DNA from: Chloroflexota bacterium
Lineage (GTDB): Bacteria > Chloroflexota > UBA6077 > JACCZL01
Reading direction: 5' to 3'
Assembly: GCA_030447245.1 (NCBI GenBank)
Contig: JAUJPG010000009.1
Span: forward strand, 49,954 to 113,953
DNA length: 64,000 bases
Positions 35,584 to 45,153 of the stretch are shown here, piece after piece. The number at the start of each line of letters is the position of its first letter. Position 1 is the first letter of the stretch. Below the pieces are notes generated by a model that was not told the DNA's origin, ran no database searches, and saw nothing but the letters and a program-made list of their open reading frames with translations. The position numbers and the translations under genes are program-made.

Positions 35584-36980
35584 GAAACGCGCACCGGGTG
35601 CGGCTTGGCCACTCCCAGGCGGGCGGCCGACCACATCTCGAGATGGTTCGAGACGAAGTCGATGGTGACGTCGCCGCGGCGAAAGGCCGGCTCGGCCAAC
35701 AGGCTCAGGTGGTACGGGATTGACGTCTCGACGCCCGTGATCCGCGTCTCGCGCAACGCCCGATCCATCCGATCCAGCGCCTCGGGCCGATCTCGCCCCC
35801 AGGCCATGACCTTGGCCAGCAACGAGTCGTAGTACGGAGGGGTCAGGTACCCCGCGTAACAATGGGTGTCCACCCGGATGCCCGGGCCGCCGGGCTGGAT
35901 GAAGGTATCGATCGTTCCGGCGGACGGCGCGAAGCCGCGGGCCGGGCTCTCGGCAGTCACCCGACACTCAATTGCGTGTCCGCGCAGCCCAACCTCCTCC
36001 TGGGTCACGCTGAGCGGCTCGCCGGCCGCGATCCTGATCTGCTCCTTGACCAGGTCGATGCCGGTCACCATCTCGGTGACGCCGTGCTCTACCTGGATCC
36101 GGCAATTGACCTCCATGAAGTAGAGGTCGCGGTTGCCGTCGAACAGGAATTCGAAGGTGCCCGCGTTGCGATAACCGGTCTTGCGGACTCCCGCGGCGGC
36201 CAGCTCGCCGAGGCGCCGACGGAGTGTGTCGTCCAGAACCGGCGACGGCGCCTCCTCGACGATCTTCTGCCGCCGCCGCTGGAGCGAGCAGTCGCGCTCA
36301 CCGAGCGAAACGACGTTGCCGTGGGCGTCGGCCACCACTTGCACCTCGACATGATGGGCATTCTGCACCATCCGCTCGAGGTACACCGCACCACTGCCGA
36401 AGTGGGTCAGCGCCTCGGCCTGGGCAATCGGCAGCTGACGGATCAGCTCCTGCTCGTCGTACGCGGATCTGATCCCCCGACCCCCACCCCCGGCGACGGC
36501 CTTGATCATCACCGGATAGCCGATCTGTCGTGCCAGGTCCACCGCGTCCTCGCTCCGATGGAGTGGCTGGTCTGAGCCCGGCACCGTCGGCAGGCCCGCC
36601 TCGCGCATCAGGCGGCGGGCAGTCAGCTTGTCGCCGAGCTTCTCGATCACCTCGGGTGGCGGCCCGACAAACCGTAGCCCGCACTGTTCGACGACCTCGG
36701 CCAGATACGCGTTCTCGGAGAGAAAGCCGTACCCCGGATGCACCGCTTCGCAGCCGGTCACCAGCGCCGCGCTGACCACGTTCGGGATGTTCAGGTAACT
36801 CTTGTCCGAGGCCGGCGGGCCGATGCAGACGGCCTCGTCGGCCAGCATTACCGGCAGTGATGCACGATCAGCCTCGGAGTGGCCGACGACAGTCTGGATG
36901 CCTAGCTCGCGGCACGCGCGGATGACCCGAACCGCGATCTCGCCTCGATTCGCGATCAGAACTTTCCTAAACACCACCAC
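35580..36980 (-). CDS. accC: Biotin carboxylase subunit of acetyl-CoA carboxylase (AccC-type)
   Basis: ATP-dependent carboxylation of biotin on the carrier protein, the first step of fatty acid synthesis; propionyl-CoA carboxylase use is possible. The 466-residue length is typical. [20 protein letters not shown] opens the protein; the ATP-grasp region has [12 protein letters not shown] and [41 protein letters not shown] contains the catalytic block. The start is GTG at 36978-36980. Neither accB nor the carboxyltransferase genes are in the window. It sits between fabG and nusB. Confidence 0.95.
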   Translation of the reverse strand: MVVFRKVLIANRGEIAVRVIRACRELGIQTVVGHSEADRASLPVMLADEAVCIGPPASDKSYLNIPNVVSAALVTGCEAVHPGYGFLSENAYLAEVVEQCGLRFVGPPPEVIEKLGDKLTARRLMREAGLPTVPGSDQPLHRSEDAVDLARQIGYPVMIKAVAGGGGRGIRSAYDEQELIRQLPIAQAEALTHFGSGAVYLERMVQNAHHVEVQVVADAHGNVVSLGERDCSLQRRRQKIVEEAPSPVLDDTLRRRLGELAAAGVRKTGYRNAGTFEFLFDGNRDLYFMEVNCRIQVEHGVTEMVTGIDLVKEQIRIAAGEPLSVTQEEVGLRGHAIECRVTAESPARGFAPSAGTIDTFIQPGGPGIRVDTHCYAGYLTPPYYDSLLAKVMAWGRDRPEALDRMDRALRETRITGVETSIPYHLSLLAEPAFRRGDVTIDFVSNHLEMWSAARLGVAKPHPVRVS

Positions 36981-37051
36981 ACCCGCTGACCGGCGCCACG
37001 GGGTGCGCAGCGGCGCCCACCCTCATCCTGGGATGACCGGCGAGTACATCG

Positions 37052-37867
37052 TCATGCCATCACGATGCCGCCGTCGACGTGGAGAACCTGACCGGTCACA
37101 TAGCGGGCGGCGTCGGAGGCCAAAAAGGCGATCGCCTCGGCCACGTCCTCCGGGGTACCGGTTGCGCCGAGCGGGATCAGCTTCAACAAGCTCTGCTTGG
37201 CCTCCTCGCTCGTCTGGGACCACATGTCAGTCTCGATGAAGCCCGGCGCCACGGCGTTTGCCGTGATCCCGCGCGACGCGGCCTCGCGGGCGACCGAGCG
37301 GGTAAAGCCGATCAGCCCGGCCTTGGACGCCGCATAGTTGGCCTGCCCTGGATTGCCCATCACGCCTGAGATCGAGGTGACGTTGACGATGCGCCCGGCC
37401 CGCTGGCGCACCATCCCGCGTAGAACGGCCTTCGTCACCAGATACGCGCTCTTGAGATTGGTGTCCAGGACCGTGTCCCAGTCTTCCTCGCTCATCCGCA
37501 TCAGCAATGTGTCGCGGGTGACCCCGGCGTTGTTGACCAGGATGTCGATCCGCCCAAACGCCTGAAGCACGGTGCTGACCATCATCTCGACGTCGGCGGC
37601 CCGCGCCACGTCGCCGGCGACGGCCATCGCCTGGGCCCCGCCGCCCGTCAATTCGCCCAGGACTTCCTGGGCGGCATCGTGGTTGGCCTTGTAGTTAAAC
37701 GCCACCTTGGCGCCGCCCTGGGCGAGCCGGATCGCAACCGCCCGCCCGATGCCGCGCGAGCCGCCGGTGATGAAGGCAACCTTACCCTGGAGGTCGGACA
37801 GCGGCCTCGATCGCTGTCCGGTTTGCGGCATCACCGAGCGGAGGAACGCCCCGCCGTCGACGTTCAT
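37052..37867 (-). CDS. fabG: 3-oxoacyl-[acyl-carrier-protein] reductase
   Basis: NADPH-dependent reduction of 3-oxoacyl-ACP. A short-chain dehydrogenase with TGGSRGIG at 34-41, NNAG at about 112-115, and catalytic Ser165, Tyr178 and Lys182 (NYAASKAG). C-terminal PGFIETDMW and VTGQVLHVDGG are typical of FabG. The ATG at 37865-37867 follows GGGGAGG; it adds about 25 residues compared with many FabG proteins, and Met13 could be an alternative start. Neighbouring accC and acpP support the fatty acid role over other SDR functions. Confidence 0.95.
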   Translation of the reverse strand: MNVDGGAFLRSVMPQTGQRSRPLSDLQGKVAFITGGSRGIGRAVAIRLAQGGAKVAFNYKANHDAAQEVLGELTGGGAQAMAVAGDVARAADVEMMVSTVLQAFGRIDILVNNAGVTRDTLLMRMSEEDWDTVLDTNLKSAYLVTKAVLRGMVRQRAGRIVNVTSISGVMGNPGQANYAASKAGLIGFTRSVAREAASRGITANAVAPGFIETDMWSQTSEEAKQSLLKLIPLGATGTPEDVAEAIAFLASDAARYVTGQVLHVDGGIVMA

Positions 37868-37909
37868 GACGACCTCCCCGCGCCTGCGACGTCGCCCCGC
37901 GCTCCGCGG

Positions 37910-38110
37910 CTACTCCGCCTCGCGTCGCTTCTCCTTGATCGTCAGTACCTGGTTGCCATTGTAGGTCCCGCAGGTCGGGCAGACGTGGTGGGTCATCTTG
38001 CGGCTGCCACACTGCGGGCAGTCCATCAGCGTCGGTACGGCCAGCCGGATGTGCGCCCGCCGGTTGCCCCGCCTGGCCCGGCTCAGCTTCTTCTTGGGTA
38101 GCGCTCCCAT
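37910..38110 (-). CDS. rpmF: 50S ribosomal protein L32
   Basis: A 66-residue zinc-ribbon ribosomal protein. MGALPKKKLSRARRGNRRAH is the usual start, and four zinc cysteines are seen in CPQCGSRKMTHHVCPTCGTY. GGAGG precedes the ATG. It follows yceD and precedes fabG, the common yceD-rpmF-fatty acid gene order. Confidence 0.96.
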   Translation of the reverse strand: MGALPKKKLSRARRGNRRAHIRLAVPTLMDCPQCGSRKMTHHVCPTCGTYNGNQVLTIKEKRREAE

Positions 38111-38138
38111 GATCTCCTCCTTGTGCTCGAGCCAACAC

Positions 38139-38684
38139 TCAGGTCGGCGGCAGCTTGCTCTTCAACAGCTCGCCGAGCCGGCCCAACGGCTGCTCGTCCT
38201 CGCCGTCGTGCACGACATGCCCGCAGGTCGTCCTGTTCAGGTCGGTGCCACACACTTCGCACAGCCCAGCGCAATCCGGCCGGCACAGTGGTCGGAGCGG
38301 CTGCTCCAGCACGATGTCCTGGCGAATCGTCTCGCTGAGGTCGATGATGTGATCCTCGCCGATCCGCGGCTCGTCCGGGTCGGCCGGGATGCTCTCCGGC
38401 AGGCCGGTCTGGATGTTGGTCGTTGGCAGGAACTCCTGGCGGAAGCGGTTCTCGACGACGTTCTCGGCTTCGCCCAGGCAGCGCCCGCACTCCTGCGTGA
38501 CCTCGGCTCGGTACTGGACGTCCGCGAGGATACCGTGGGTCGTTCGCGTCACTTTGACCGACCCGACAATCGGGCCCCGCAGCCCGAGCTCGGTCCGCAG
38601 CTCTGGTTCGTCCTCGCTGAACTCGTCCGAGCGGGTCGCCCCGACAGGTGCTTTGAGCAATTGCGCGACATGCACCCCGATCAC
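38139..38684 (-). CDS. yceD: YceD/DUF177-family protein
   Basis: A 181-residue DUF177 protein, thought to act in 23S rRNA metabolism or ribosome assembly. A Cys pair in QECGRCLG and a second set in CRPDCAGLCEVCGTDLN form the metal-binding-like signature of the family. The start is GTG at 38682-38684. It is the first gene of the minus-strand yceD-rpmF-fabG-accC-nusB-acpP-tatC run, 28 bp from rpmF. Confidence 0.88.
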   Translation of the reverse strand: MIGVHVAQLLKAPVGATRSDEFSEDEPELRTELGLRGPIVGSVKVTRTTHGILADVQYRAEVTQECGRCLGEAENVVENRFRQEFLPTTNIQTGLPESIPADPDEPRIGEDHIIDLSETIRQDIVLEQPLRPLCRPDCAGLCEVCGTDLNRTTCGHVVHDGEDEQPLGRLGELLKSKLPPT

Positions 38685-38719
38685 GGGACACCTCTAGATC
38701 ATGGTTGTTCAAGAGCACG

Positions 38720-38741
38720 AAAAACGGCCGCGGCGCGGCCG
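38720..38741 (-). terminator. Rho-independent terminator after the Ldh-family gene
   Basis: Read on the minus strand, CGGCCGC-GCC-GCGGCCG forms a perfect 7-bp stem and is followed by TTTTT. It lies 55 bp past the stop of the gene ending at 38796 and before the yceD start, so it separates the two minus-strand units. Confidence 0.75.
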
Positions 38742-38795
38742 ATCTTCACTCGAAGTATAGAGAGCCTTCGGAGCGCTCCGCAAGCGGCGCGGCGC

Positions 38796-39830
38796 TCAGC
38801 CGGCCGATAGGACGACGCCGAACTCGCGGGCCGTCGTCTGGATCGCTTCCCAGGTGCGCTCGGGCAGCGGGATGCCGTCGCGAGAGCGCCTCTCGCGGCT
38901 CCGCGCTTCGGGCTCACCGGGCAGCAGCACTTCCGAGAAACCAGGGGCAGGCGGCACGCTCTTGAGCCGTTGGGCGGTTGTCTCGACGTAGTCGGTGAAC
39001 TCCTCGCGCGGACGGAAGGCGTTCGGGTCGATCGCCAGCACGCTCAGGCAGCTGGCGCGCTGGTCGTCGCCGGACACCTCGCCTCCGCTCAGGCCGACCG
39101 AGAGGAGCTGGACGACCACGCCGAGCGCATACCCCTTGTGGCCGGCGAACGGCAGCATCAGCCCACCGGCGAAGAAGTCCTCGACGTCGGTGGTCGGGCG
39201 GCCCTCGGCATCCAGGATGGTCCCGGGCGGGACCGGCTCGCCTTTGGCCCGTGCAACCTGAAGTTTGCCCTGGGCCACCGAGCTGGTGGCGTAGTCAAGC
39301 AGGATCGGTGGGCGCCCCCGGGCGCGCGGCATCGCCCACGCGATCGGGTTCGTCCCGAGCCCTCCCTTGGCTCCGCCGAATGGTGCGACGTGGTAGGGGC
39401 CGCCACCGCCCGCGGTGGTCGACATGCCGATCATGCCGGCCGCCGCGATGCGCTCGACCCACTCGCCAATTCGCCCAGTATGGTGACAGTTCATCGCCAC
39501 CACGCTGCCCAGGCCGGCCTCGCGAGCCTTGGCGATCGCCAGATCGGCGGCCATCCGCGAGGCGACCTGTCCAAACGTTGCCGCCCCGTCCATGACGGCA
39601 GTCGACCCGGTCTCGCGGGTGACCCGCGGCGATGCTCGGGGGTCAAGTCGGCCGTCGCGGATCTCCTGGGCGTAGAACGGAACCCGGATCACACCATGCG
39701 AATCATGGCCGGTCAGGTTCGCGTCCACCAGCGAGTGTGTGACGATCTCGGCGTTCTCCTGAGTCGCACCCGCCGCCGTGAAGATCGCCCGCGCGTCCTC
39801 GGCCAGCTTCCGAGCATCCATCGTCAGCAT
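38796..39830 (-). CDS. Ldh-family (malate/L-sulfolactate-type) NAD(P)-dependent dehydrogenase
   Basis: A 344-residue member of the malate/L-lactate dehydrogenase family that lacks a Rossmann fold. Typical blocks are TGHDSHGVIRVP (about 40-51), VAMNCHHTGRIGEW, FGGAKGGLGTNPIAWAMPR and FAGHKGYALGVVVQLLS. The family oxidises 2-hydroxy acids such as malate, sulfolactate or ureidoglycolate; which one is not clear. GGAGG lies 8 bp before the ATG. It is probably transcribed together with the carboxymuconolactone decarboxylase-family gene upstream and ends at a clear terminator. Confidence 0.9.
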   Translation of the reverse strand: MLTMDARKLAEDARAIFTAAGATQENAEIVTHSLVDANLTGHDSHGVIRVPFYAQEIRDGRLDPRASPRVTRETGSTAVMDGAATFGQVASRMAADLAIAKAREAGLGSVVAMNCHHTGRIGEWVERIAAAGMIGMSTTAGGGGPYHVAPFGGAKGGLGTNPIAWAMPRARGRPPILLDYATSSVAQGKLQVARAKGEPVPPGTILDAEGRPTTDVEDFFAGGLMLPFAGHKGYALGVVVQLLSVGLSGGEVSGDDQRASCLSVLAIDPNAFRPREEFTDYVETTAQRLKSVPPAPGFSEVLLPGEPEARSRERRSRDGIPLPERTWEAIQTTAREFGVVLSAG

Positions 39831-39954
39831 CGTCTGTACCTCCTTGGCGCGTCAACCTGCTTGAACCGAAGGATCTCCTGTTCGTGGATGACGCTTCGCG
39901 TCGCTCACGACGGCACGGCGGTGCCGGACCCTCTACGGTCCAGAGTGCTGGCAT

Positions 39955-40494
39955 CTACTCCAGGTCCACGCCGAGCGCCACGAGGACTCGCGAGACCATG
40001 TTGTAGAACGCGATCGTCGTCGTCAGCTCGACGAGCTCGCGGCGATCGAAGTGAGCCCGGACGGCCGCGAACACGTCGTCCGGCACCACGACGTCGCGGG
40101 TCATCGTGTCGGCATACGCCAGCAGGGCACGCTCGCGATCGTCGAACGCGTCCGACTCGGACCACGCCGTTAGCGCCGCGATCTGAGCGTCCGAGACCCC
40201 CTCGCGCTTGGCGATCGGAACGTGGTGCTCCCATTCATACGTCGCGCCGTTGAGTTGGCCGACACGACAGATCGCCAGCTCGCGGGCCCGTCCGTCGAGG
40301 CTCGAACGGTGCCGAACGGCTGTCCCCATCGCCAGCCATCCCTCGGCGATTGGCGGGCTGTTGAGCAGCATCCGGTACAAGTTGAGCAGGCCGCCGCGCT
40401 CGGCGACGATTCGCTCGATCAACGGCGCCAGCGCCGCGGCGCCGGCGTCCCCAGTGGCGTCGTCCTCGCTGACTGCATACTCGATTCGGGCCAT
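39955..40494 (-). CDS. Carboxymuconolactone decarboxylase-family protein
   Basis: A 179-residue all-helical AhpD/CMD-like protein. The core runs through GTAVRHRSSLDGRARELAIC, RVGQLNGATYEWEHHVPIAK and DERERALLAYADTMTRDVVV-type segments. The peroxidase-type CxxC of AhpD is absent (YEWEHH instead), and the EWEHH form is common in members of unknown function, so decarboxylase or peroxidase activity should not be assumed. GGGGAGGGAG precedes the ATG. It is divergent from the aldo/keto reductase gene 84 bp away, where TATACT at 40520 may be part of a promoter. Confidence 0.85.
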   Translation of the reverse strand: MARIEYAVSEDDATGDAGAAALAPLIERIVAERGGLLNLYRMLLNSPPIAEGWLAMGTAVRHRSSLDGRARELAICRVGQLNGATYEWEHHVPIAKREGVSDAQIAALTAWSESDAFDDRERALLAYADTMTRDVVVPDDVFAAVRAHFDRRELVELTTTIAFYNMVSRVLVALGVDLE

Positions 40495-40578
40495 GCTCCC
40501 TCCCCAACGGCGTGGTGGCTATACTAGCGCGGCCGCGCCCCAGAGCGCGGTCGTCGCGGCTTCGACGGGGAGGGGAGC

Positions 40579-41589
40579 ATGGAGTACCGCGCGTTTGGGC
40601 GGACCGGTCTCGAGGTCTCGGCGATGGGCTTCGGGAGCTGGCCGATGAGCGGCGACCGCTACGGGCCGGTCGAGGACGAGGCGGCGATGAGCGCCGTTCG
40701 CCGCGCGCTCGACATCGGCGTCACCTGCTTCGACAGTGCGCCCGGCTACGGCGCCGGACACGCCGAGGAGGTGCTGGGCAAAGCGCTCGGCAATCGCCGC
40801 CGAGAGGTCGTGCTAGTCACCAAGTGCGCCATTTTCATCCCGCCCGGTTCCAAGACTGCCGAGCGCGACGGCAGCCGCGCAAACGTGCTCCGCGAGATCG
40901 ACGACAGCCTCCGTCGCCTCGGCACTGACGTTGTCGACGTCTATCTCGTCCACTGGCCCGACCCGAACGTGCCGGTCGAGGAGACGTTCGGCGCCGTTGA
41001 CGAGGTTGTCAAGTCCGGCAAAGCCCGCTTCGCCGGCGTGTCCAACTTCACCGTCGAGCAGATGCAACGCTGCATGCCCATTCGACCGATCGACGTCTTG
41101 CAGGTCGGGTACCACCTGTTCGACCGGCGGATGGAGCGGGAGATCTTCCCTTTCTGCGCCGAGAACGGGATCGGCGTGATGGGCTACGGCTCGCTTGCCC
41201 ACGGGCTGCTGACCGGCACGTTCACTGCCGAGACGACGTTCGACGAGATGGACTGGCGCTACCGTGGCGTGGCGTTCGGTCAGCCAATCTTCAAAGGTGA
41301 CAACCTGGCCCGCAACGTTCGAGTCGTCGAGCGACTGAAGCGCGAGGTGTCCGAGCCGCTCGGGGTGCCGATCACCCACGTCGCCCTGGCCTGGTCGCTT
41401 CGCAACCCGGTCGTCAGCACCGCGCTCGTCGGCGCGCGCACCCCGACCGAAGTCGACCAGAACGCCGCCGCCACCGAGCTGAAGCTCAGCGACGACGACG
41501 TGCGCAAGATCGAGGAGATCATGGCCGATGCCGGCGGCATGATCAGCGCGTTCACCCCGCTGCGCATCCCGAACGAAGAGTGGGAGTGA
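40579..41589 (+). CDS. Aldo/keto reductase
   Basis: A 336-residue NADPH-dependent TIM-barrel reductase. The catalytic tetrad is visible: Asp52 and Tyr57 in CFDSAPGYGAGHAEE, Lys82 in VLVTKCAIF and His125 in VYLVHWPDPN. The C-terminal cofactor loop ALVGARTPTEVDQNAAA is typical of the bacterial AKR groups related to L-glyceraldehyde reductase and YccK-like enzymes. GGGAGGGGAGC precedes the ATG. The substrate is unknown. A strong hairpin follows at 41607. Confidence 0.94.
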   Translation: MEYRAFGRTGLEVSAMGFGSWPMSGDRYGPVEDEAAMSAVRRALDIGVTCFDSAPGYGAGHAEEVLGKALGNRRREVVLVTKCAIFIPPGSKTAERDGSRANVLREIDDSLRRLGTDVVDVYLVHWPDPNVPVEETFGAVDEVVKSGKARFAGVSNFTVEQMQRCMPIRPIDVLQVGYHLFDRRMEREIFPFCAENGIGVMGYGSLAHGLLTGTFTAETTFDEMDWRYRGVAFGQPIFKGDNLARNVRVVERLKREVSEPLGVPITHVALAWSLRNPVVSTALVGARTPTEVDQNAAATELKLSDDDVRKIEEIMADAGGMISAFTPLRIPNEEWE

Positions 41590-41606
41590 ATAGTCGTATC
41601 CTAGGA

Positions 41607-41642
41607 AGCCTACCCCCAGCCCGCTCCCGGAGGGGGTAGGCT
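41607..41642. terminator. Strong inverted repeat between aldo/keto reductase and dehydrogenase genes
   Basis: AGCCTACCCCC and GGGGGTAGGCT pair perfectly over 11 bp around a 14-base loop, 18 bp after the upstream stop. There is no T-run. A related repeat (ACCTACCCC/GGGGTAGGT) stands between fusA and tuf, so this may be a dispersed element rather than a dedicated terminator. Confidence 0.55.
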
Positions 41643-41660
41643 GGCCCCCGCGGGGAGACG

Positions 41661-42560
41661 ATGGCGGAAGACGACGGCGCAAGGCGGGAGACGCTCGGCT
41701 TTATCGGCCTGGGGCGAATGGGCAGCCCGATGTCTGGCCGGCTCGTCGCGGCCGGGCACCGGGTCGTCGGCTTCGACGCGGCCGGCCTTGAAGGACGCCT
41801 GCCCGAAAGCGCGCTGCCGGCGGCGTCCGTCGAGGGCGTGGCGGGTCGCGCCGGAACGGTCTTCCTGAGCTTGCCGCACGGCGAGGTCTCGCGTGCTGTC
41901 TGCGCCGAGATCGCCGCGGCTGCAGGGAGGCGGGCGCACACCGTGGTCGAGCTGTCGACGATCGGGATGGCGGCGGCGCGCACGTGCGCCGAGCTACTCG
42001 CCGCCGAAGGTCTGGTGTACGTCGACGCTCCGGTGAGCGGCGGGGTAGCCGGGGCACGGGCTGGAACACTCGCCATGATGGTCGGCGCGGAGGCCGCGCG
42101 CTTTGTCGCGCTCCATCCCGTGCTACGGGTGCTGGCCAACAACTGCTTCCGGGTTGGCGATCGGCCGGGCCACGGCCAGGCCATGAAGCTGCTGAACAAT
42201 TTCATCTCCGCCGCGGCCCTCGCGTCCACCAGCGAGGCGGTCGTCTTCGGCCAGCGGATCGGCCTGGACCCAGCCCTGATGATCGACGTGATCAACGTGT
42301 CCAGCGGCCGCACCACCGCCAGCACGGACAAGTTCCCGCGCAGCGTCATCCCACGCACGTACGATTTCGGCTTCGCCGGCGCCCTGATGGCTAAGGACGC
42401 GACGCTGTATGCTCAGGAGGCCGCCCAGGCCGACGTCCCGCACGAGCTCGGCACCCTGGTCGCCCGCATCTGGCAGGAGTTCGATGCCGATTGCCCGGGC
42501 GCCGACTTCACCTACCTGCACAAATACCTGGAGGGCCGCGCCGGCGGATTGGGCGCGTAG
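41661..42560 (+). CDS. NAD(P)-dependent 3-hydroxyisobutyrate dehydrogenase-like protein
   Basis: A 299-residue beta-hydroxyacid dehydrogenase. The Rossmann signature is LGFIGLGRMGSPMSGRLV (about 12-29); the substrate block is VYVDAPVSGGVAGARAGTLA; the catalytic Lys lies in GHGQAMKLLNNF; the cofactor block is FGFAGALMAKDATLY. Relatives include tartronate semialdehyde reductase and 3-hydroxyisobutyrate dehydrogenase. GGGGAGACG precedes the ATG. Its neighbours (Ldh-type dehydrogenase, aldo/keto reductase) hint at hydroxyacid or sugar-acid use. Confidence 0.93.
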   Translation: MAEDDGARRETLGFIGLGRMGSPMSGRLVAAGHRVVGFDAAGLEGRLPESALPAASVEGVAGRAGTVFLSLPHGEVSRAVCAEIAAAAGRRAHTVVELSTIGMAAARTCAELLAAEGLVYVDAPVSGGVAGARAGTLAMMVGAEAARFVALHPVLRVLANNCFRVGDRPGHGQAMKLLNNFISAAALASTSEAVVFGQRIGLDPALMIDVINVSSGRTTASTDKFPRSVIPRTYDFGFAGALMAKDATLYAQEAAQADVPHELGTLVARIWQEFDADCPGADFTYLHKYLEGRAGGLGA

Positions 42561-42591
42561 CCGACTGCCGCCGAGAGTCCGCCTAACCCTG

Positions 42592-43925
42592 TCACTGTCT
42601 CCCGGCGGGAACACGGACAGGCTGCCTGGCGCCATACCGGTCCAGCTCAGCGGCGGTCAGGCCATTGCGGCGGATGATGTCGCGGTAGAGGTACGCGCTC
42701 GGCTTGGGGGTACGGACCTGGGTGCGGTAGTCGACATGGACCAGGCCGAAGCGCGGCTCGAACCCCTCGGCCCACTCGAAGTTGTCCAGGCTCGACCAGT
42801 AACAGTAGCCGTTCAGGCGGACGCCGGCCTGGATTGCGCGGTGGCAGGCGGCGAGGTGGCGGACCAGGTACGCCGGCCGGAGTCGATCCTCGTCCTTCGG
42901 CTCCGGGATGCCGTTCTCGGTCACGACCACCTCGATGCCCGAGCTAGGCGGGGCAATCTCCACGAGCGCGCGATACAAGCCCTCAGGGTAGATCTCCCAG
43001 CGGAGCTGGTTGCGCTCGACGTCGGCGCATATCTCGCGGCCGAACAGCACGCCTGGAAGGCGCGGGTCGAACCGGTCGTGTTCACGGGTGTAGTAGTTCA
43101 AGCCAACCCAGTCCTCGGTGTCAGCCAGCCAATCGACCCGCCGCCCGTTGCCGAGCGGCGGAATCAGCCGGCCATGACGGACTGCGATCGGGAACGCTCG
43201 GTTAATCACGCGGTGCCGGATCGCCGCGATCAGCCGGTCGCTGCGCCGGCGGGGATCGGCCGGATCGAAGATCCGCCAATGGTGGGCCACGCCGACGTGT
43301 GCCCCGGGCTGCTCGTCGTGGATCGCGTGGTACGCTCTCCCGTGGGCGAATGCCATCCAGCGCAGCACCTGGAGCGCCTCGCGAAGGTTCGTCCGATTTG
43401 GAGGCCAGACCCCGAGCACCCAGCCCTGGGAGGCGTAGACGCCCGGCTCGTTGATCGTGATCCAGTAGCGGACCAGGTCGCGGTACTCGCGGGCGACGCG
43501 GCGGACGTAGCGAGTAAACAACCCGACGACATCCGCCCTGGTCCAGCCACCACGATCGGCCACCAGCGGGGATTGGTGAAGTGATGGAGCGTGACCAGCG
43601 GCTCCAGCCCGTTCGCTCGGGCGGTTTCGATCACCCGCCGATAATGGGCGAGCGCCGCTGGATCGAAGACGCCGGGCGCCGGCTCGATCCGGCTCCACTC
43701 GAGCGAGAAGCGGTGGGCAGTGTGGCCCAGTTCCGCCAGGAGGGCGAAGTCTTCGGCGTATCGATGGAGCTGCTCGCAGGCCGCTCCTGACCGGTGCGGC
43801 ACCCTGCCAGCCTCTTCGGCCGCCCACCAATCGTTAGCGCGGTTGTCGCCCTCCACCTGGTGGGCGGCGGTTGCCGAGCCCCACAGAAACCCGTCTGGGA
43901 AGCGGAGCTCAGGGCGTTCGGTCAC
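42592..43925 (-). CDS. GH1 family beta-glucosidase, one frameshift
   Basis: Retaining beta-glycosidase. The N-terminal part has FPDGFLWGSATAAHQVEGDN and continues to VTLHHFTNPRWW near 43570. One base is then missing: the next frame continues ADRGGWTRADVVGLFTRYVR, which is the expected GH1 sequence. The acid/base Glu is in WITINEPGVYASQG and the nucleophile Glu in VVVTENGIPEP; the aglycone/Trp block is YCYWSSLDNFEWAEGFEPRFG. The GTG start at 43923-43925 overlaps the upstream stop (GTGA), so it is translationally coupled to the YbhN-like gene. A single deletion in a TGG-rich run is probably a sequence error. Confidence 0.9.
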
Positions 43926-44908
43926 CGTACGCGGACGGGAACGGCGTGCCACCGAGTGCGTGCCGTCAGCAGGAGCCAGAGCAGCGGGACCGGCGCCAGG
44001 ACCGCGACGTGCAGGACCACGACGAAAGCAGCGGCCAGGCCCGGCTCGGCCCCGAAACTGTCCACCAGCAGCGACTTGACCGGCAGGTGGAACGTGCCGA
44101 CCGAGGCCGGAGCAGCGGGGACGGCGAACGCGAAATTGGCCACGCCGACCGCCGCGAACGGCAGTGTCGGCGTGGCCACCCAGCCGAAGGCGACGAGCAG
44201 GCAGTAGTACGATGCCGCCTCAGCTGCCCAGGCGAGCAGCGACAGCCGCGCGGCATGCGCCAGCAGGCGCGGACCACGGCGGTGGGCCGCCTCGGCTGCG
44301 ATTGCGAGCAGCCTTCGGGGGTGCCAGATCGGGCGGCCGGCCTGCCGAGCCACCGTTGCCGCGAGCGCGGGCGCCCCGAGGTACCACCCGACAAGCGGGA
44401 TGGCCGCCAGCGATGGCAGATACAGGGATAACGCCCCGAGCCCTAGCGTCAGCGGCCAGCCGGCGACCCCGCTCAGGATCGCCGCACCAGCGATGAACGC
44501 CCCAAAGATGGCGCCGTCAACGAGCCGCTCGAGCAGCTCGGCGGTGGCGACGTCCGAGAGCTTGACCCCTGGCAGCCGTGACGCCAGGAGCAACTTGACC
44601 GCGTCGCCGCCGCGGGCGGGTAGCGCCAGCCCGGCCAGCGCCGCGGACAGCGCAACTCCCAGCAAGCGGCTCGTCGGCAGCGGGGCGGCCGGGGCCAGCA
44701 GCACGCCCCAACGGACCGCCCGCAGCCAGAGGTTGATGCAGCCCAGCAAGAGCATCGGCCCAAGCCACCAGGCGGAGACTTGGCCGAAGGCCGCGCCCAC
44801 GGCCCGCCCGTCGAGGCCGGCTAGGAAAACGCCGCCGCAGGCTACGCCGGCGACGGGGCCCGCCACCCGCACCGCGGGGTGCTCGATGATCCTCAGGAGC
44901 TTGCGCAT
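43922..44908 (-). CDS. YbhN/lysylphosphatidylglycerol synthase-type membrane protein
   Basis: A 328-residue polytopic membrane protein of the UPF0104/YbhN-AglD family (flippase-like). About seven to eight hydrophobic spans are visible, with the conserved AAWAALAGLALPARGGDAVKL-type motif (here LSAALAGLALPARGGDA) and AVPAAPASVGTFHLP near the C-terminus. Members occur beside glycosyltransferases and are proposed to act in glycolipid or polyprenol-sugar handling; activity here is unknown. The TATAAA box at 44920-44925 on the minus strand is close to the start. It is coupled to the GH1 gene and divergent from the membrane glycosyltransferase. Confidence 0.82.
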   Translation of the reverse strand: MRKLLRIIEHPAVRVAGPVAGVACGGVFLAGLDGRAVGAAFGQVSAWWLGPMLLLGCINLWLRAVRWGVLLAPAAPLPTSRLLGVALSAALAGLALPARGGDAVKLLLASRLPGVKLSDVATAELLERLVDGAIFGAFIAGAAILSGVAGWPLTLGLGALSLYLPSLAAIPLVGWYLGAPALAATVARQAGRPIWHPRRLLAIAAEAAHRRGPRLLAHAARLSLLAWAAEAASYYCLLVAFGWVATPTLPFAAVGVANFAFAVPAAPASVGTFHLPVKSLLVDSFGAEPGLAAAFVVVLHVAVLAPVPLLWLLLTARTRWHAVPVRVR

Positions 44909-45024
44909 CGAAGCGAGCCTTTATAGCCGAATCGCCTGACGAGGGTGCACACTTTAATAGTGGATCGCGGGCGAGAGGCGTCACCACGCGAATCTTATAC
45001 CCCTTTGAGAGAACGTAGGCATCG

Positions 45025-45044
45025 CCTGCGCCAGGAGGCGCAGG
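45025..45044. repeat. Perfect 8-bp stem inverted repeat upstream of the glycosyltransferase gene
   Basis: CCTGCGCC-AGGA-GGCGCAGG lies in the divergent intergenic region (44909-45153). It may be an operator or a leader hairpin. -10-like boxes TTTAAT (44953) and TTATAC (near 44995) precede it on the plus strand. Confidence 0.45.
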
Positions 45045-45153
45045 ATGATCGATGGGTGCCAGGCCCGCGGGGCACGGGCTTCGCTGGCACTGTCCGTGCA
45101 AGGTAGATGCGTTGGCCGTGCTGGATCTCTGGATTGCGCGGTTCGGGGTCAGA

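Noticed and set aside
35584..35967. N-terminal extension of nusB into accC
   Set aside because: The extra 128 residues overlap the conserved end of accC in another frame; the GTG overlapping the accC stop is the natural start.
40519..41682. Long minus-strand frames opposite the aldo/keto reductase
   Set aside because: The plus-strand protein has a full catalytic tetrad and ribosome site; the opposite frames are low-complexity shadows.
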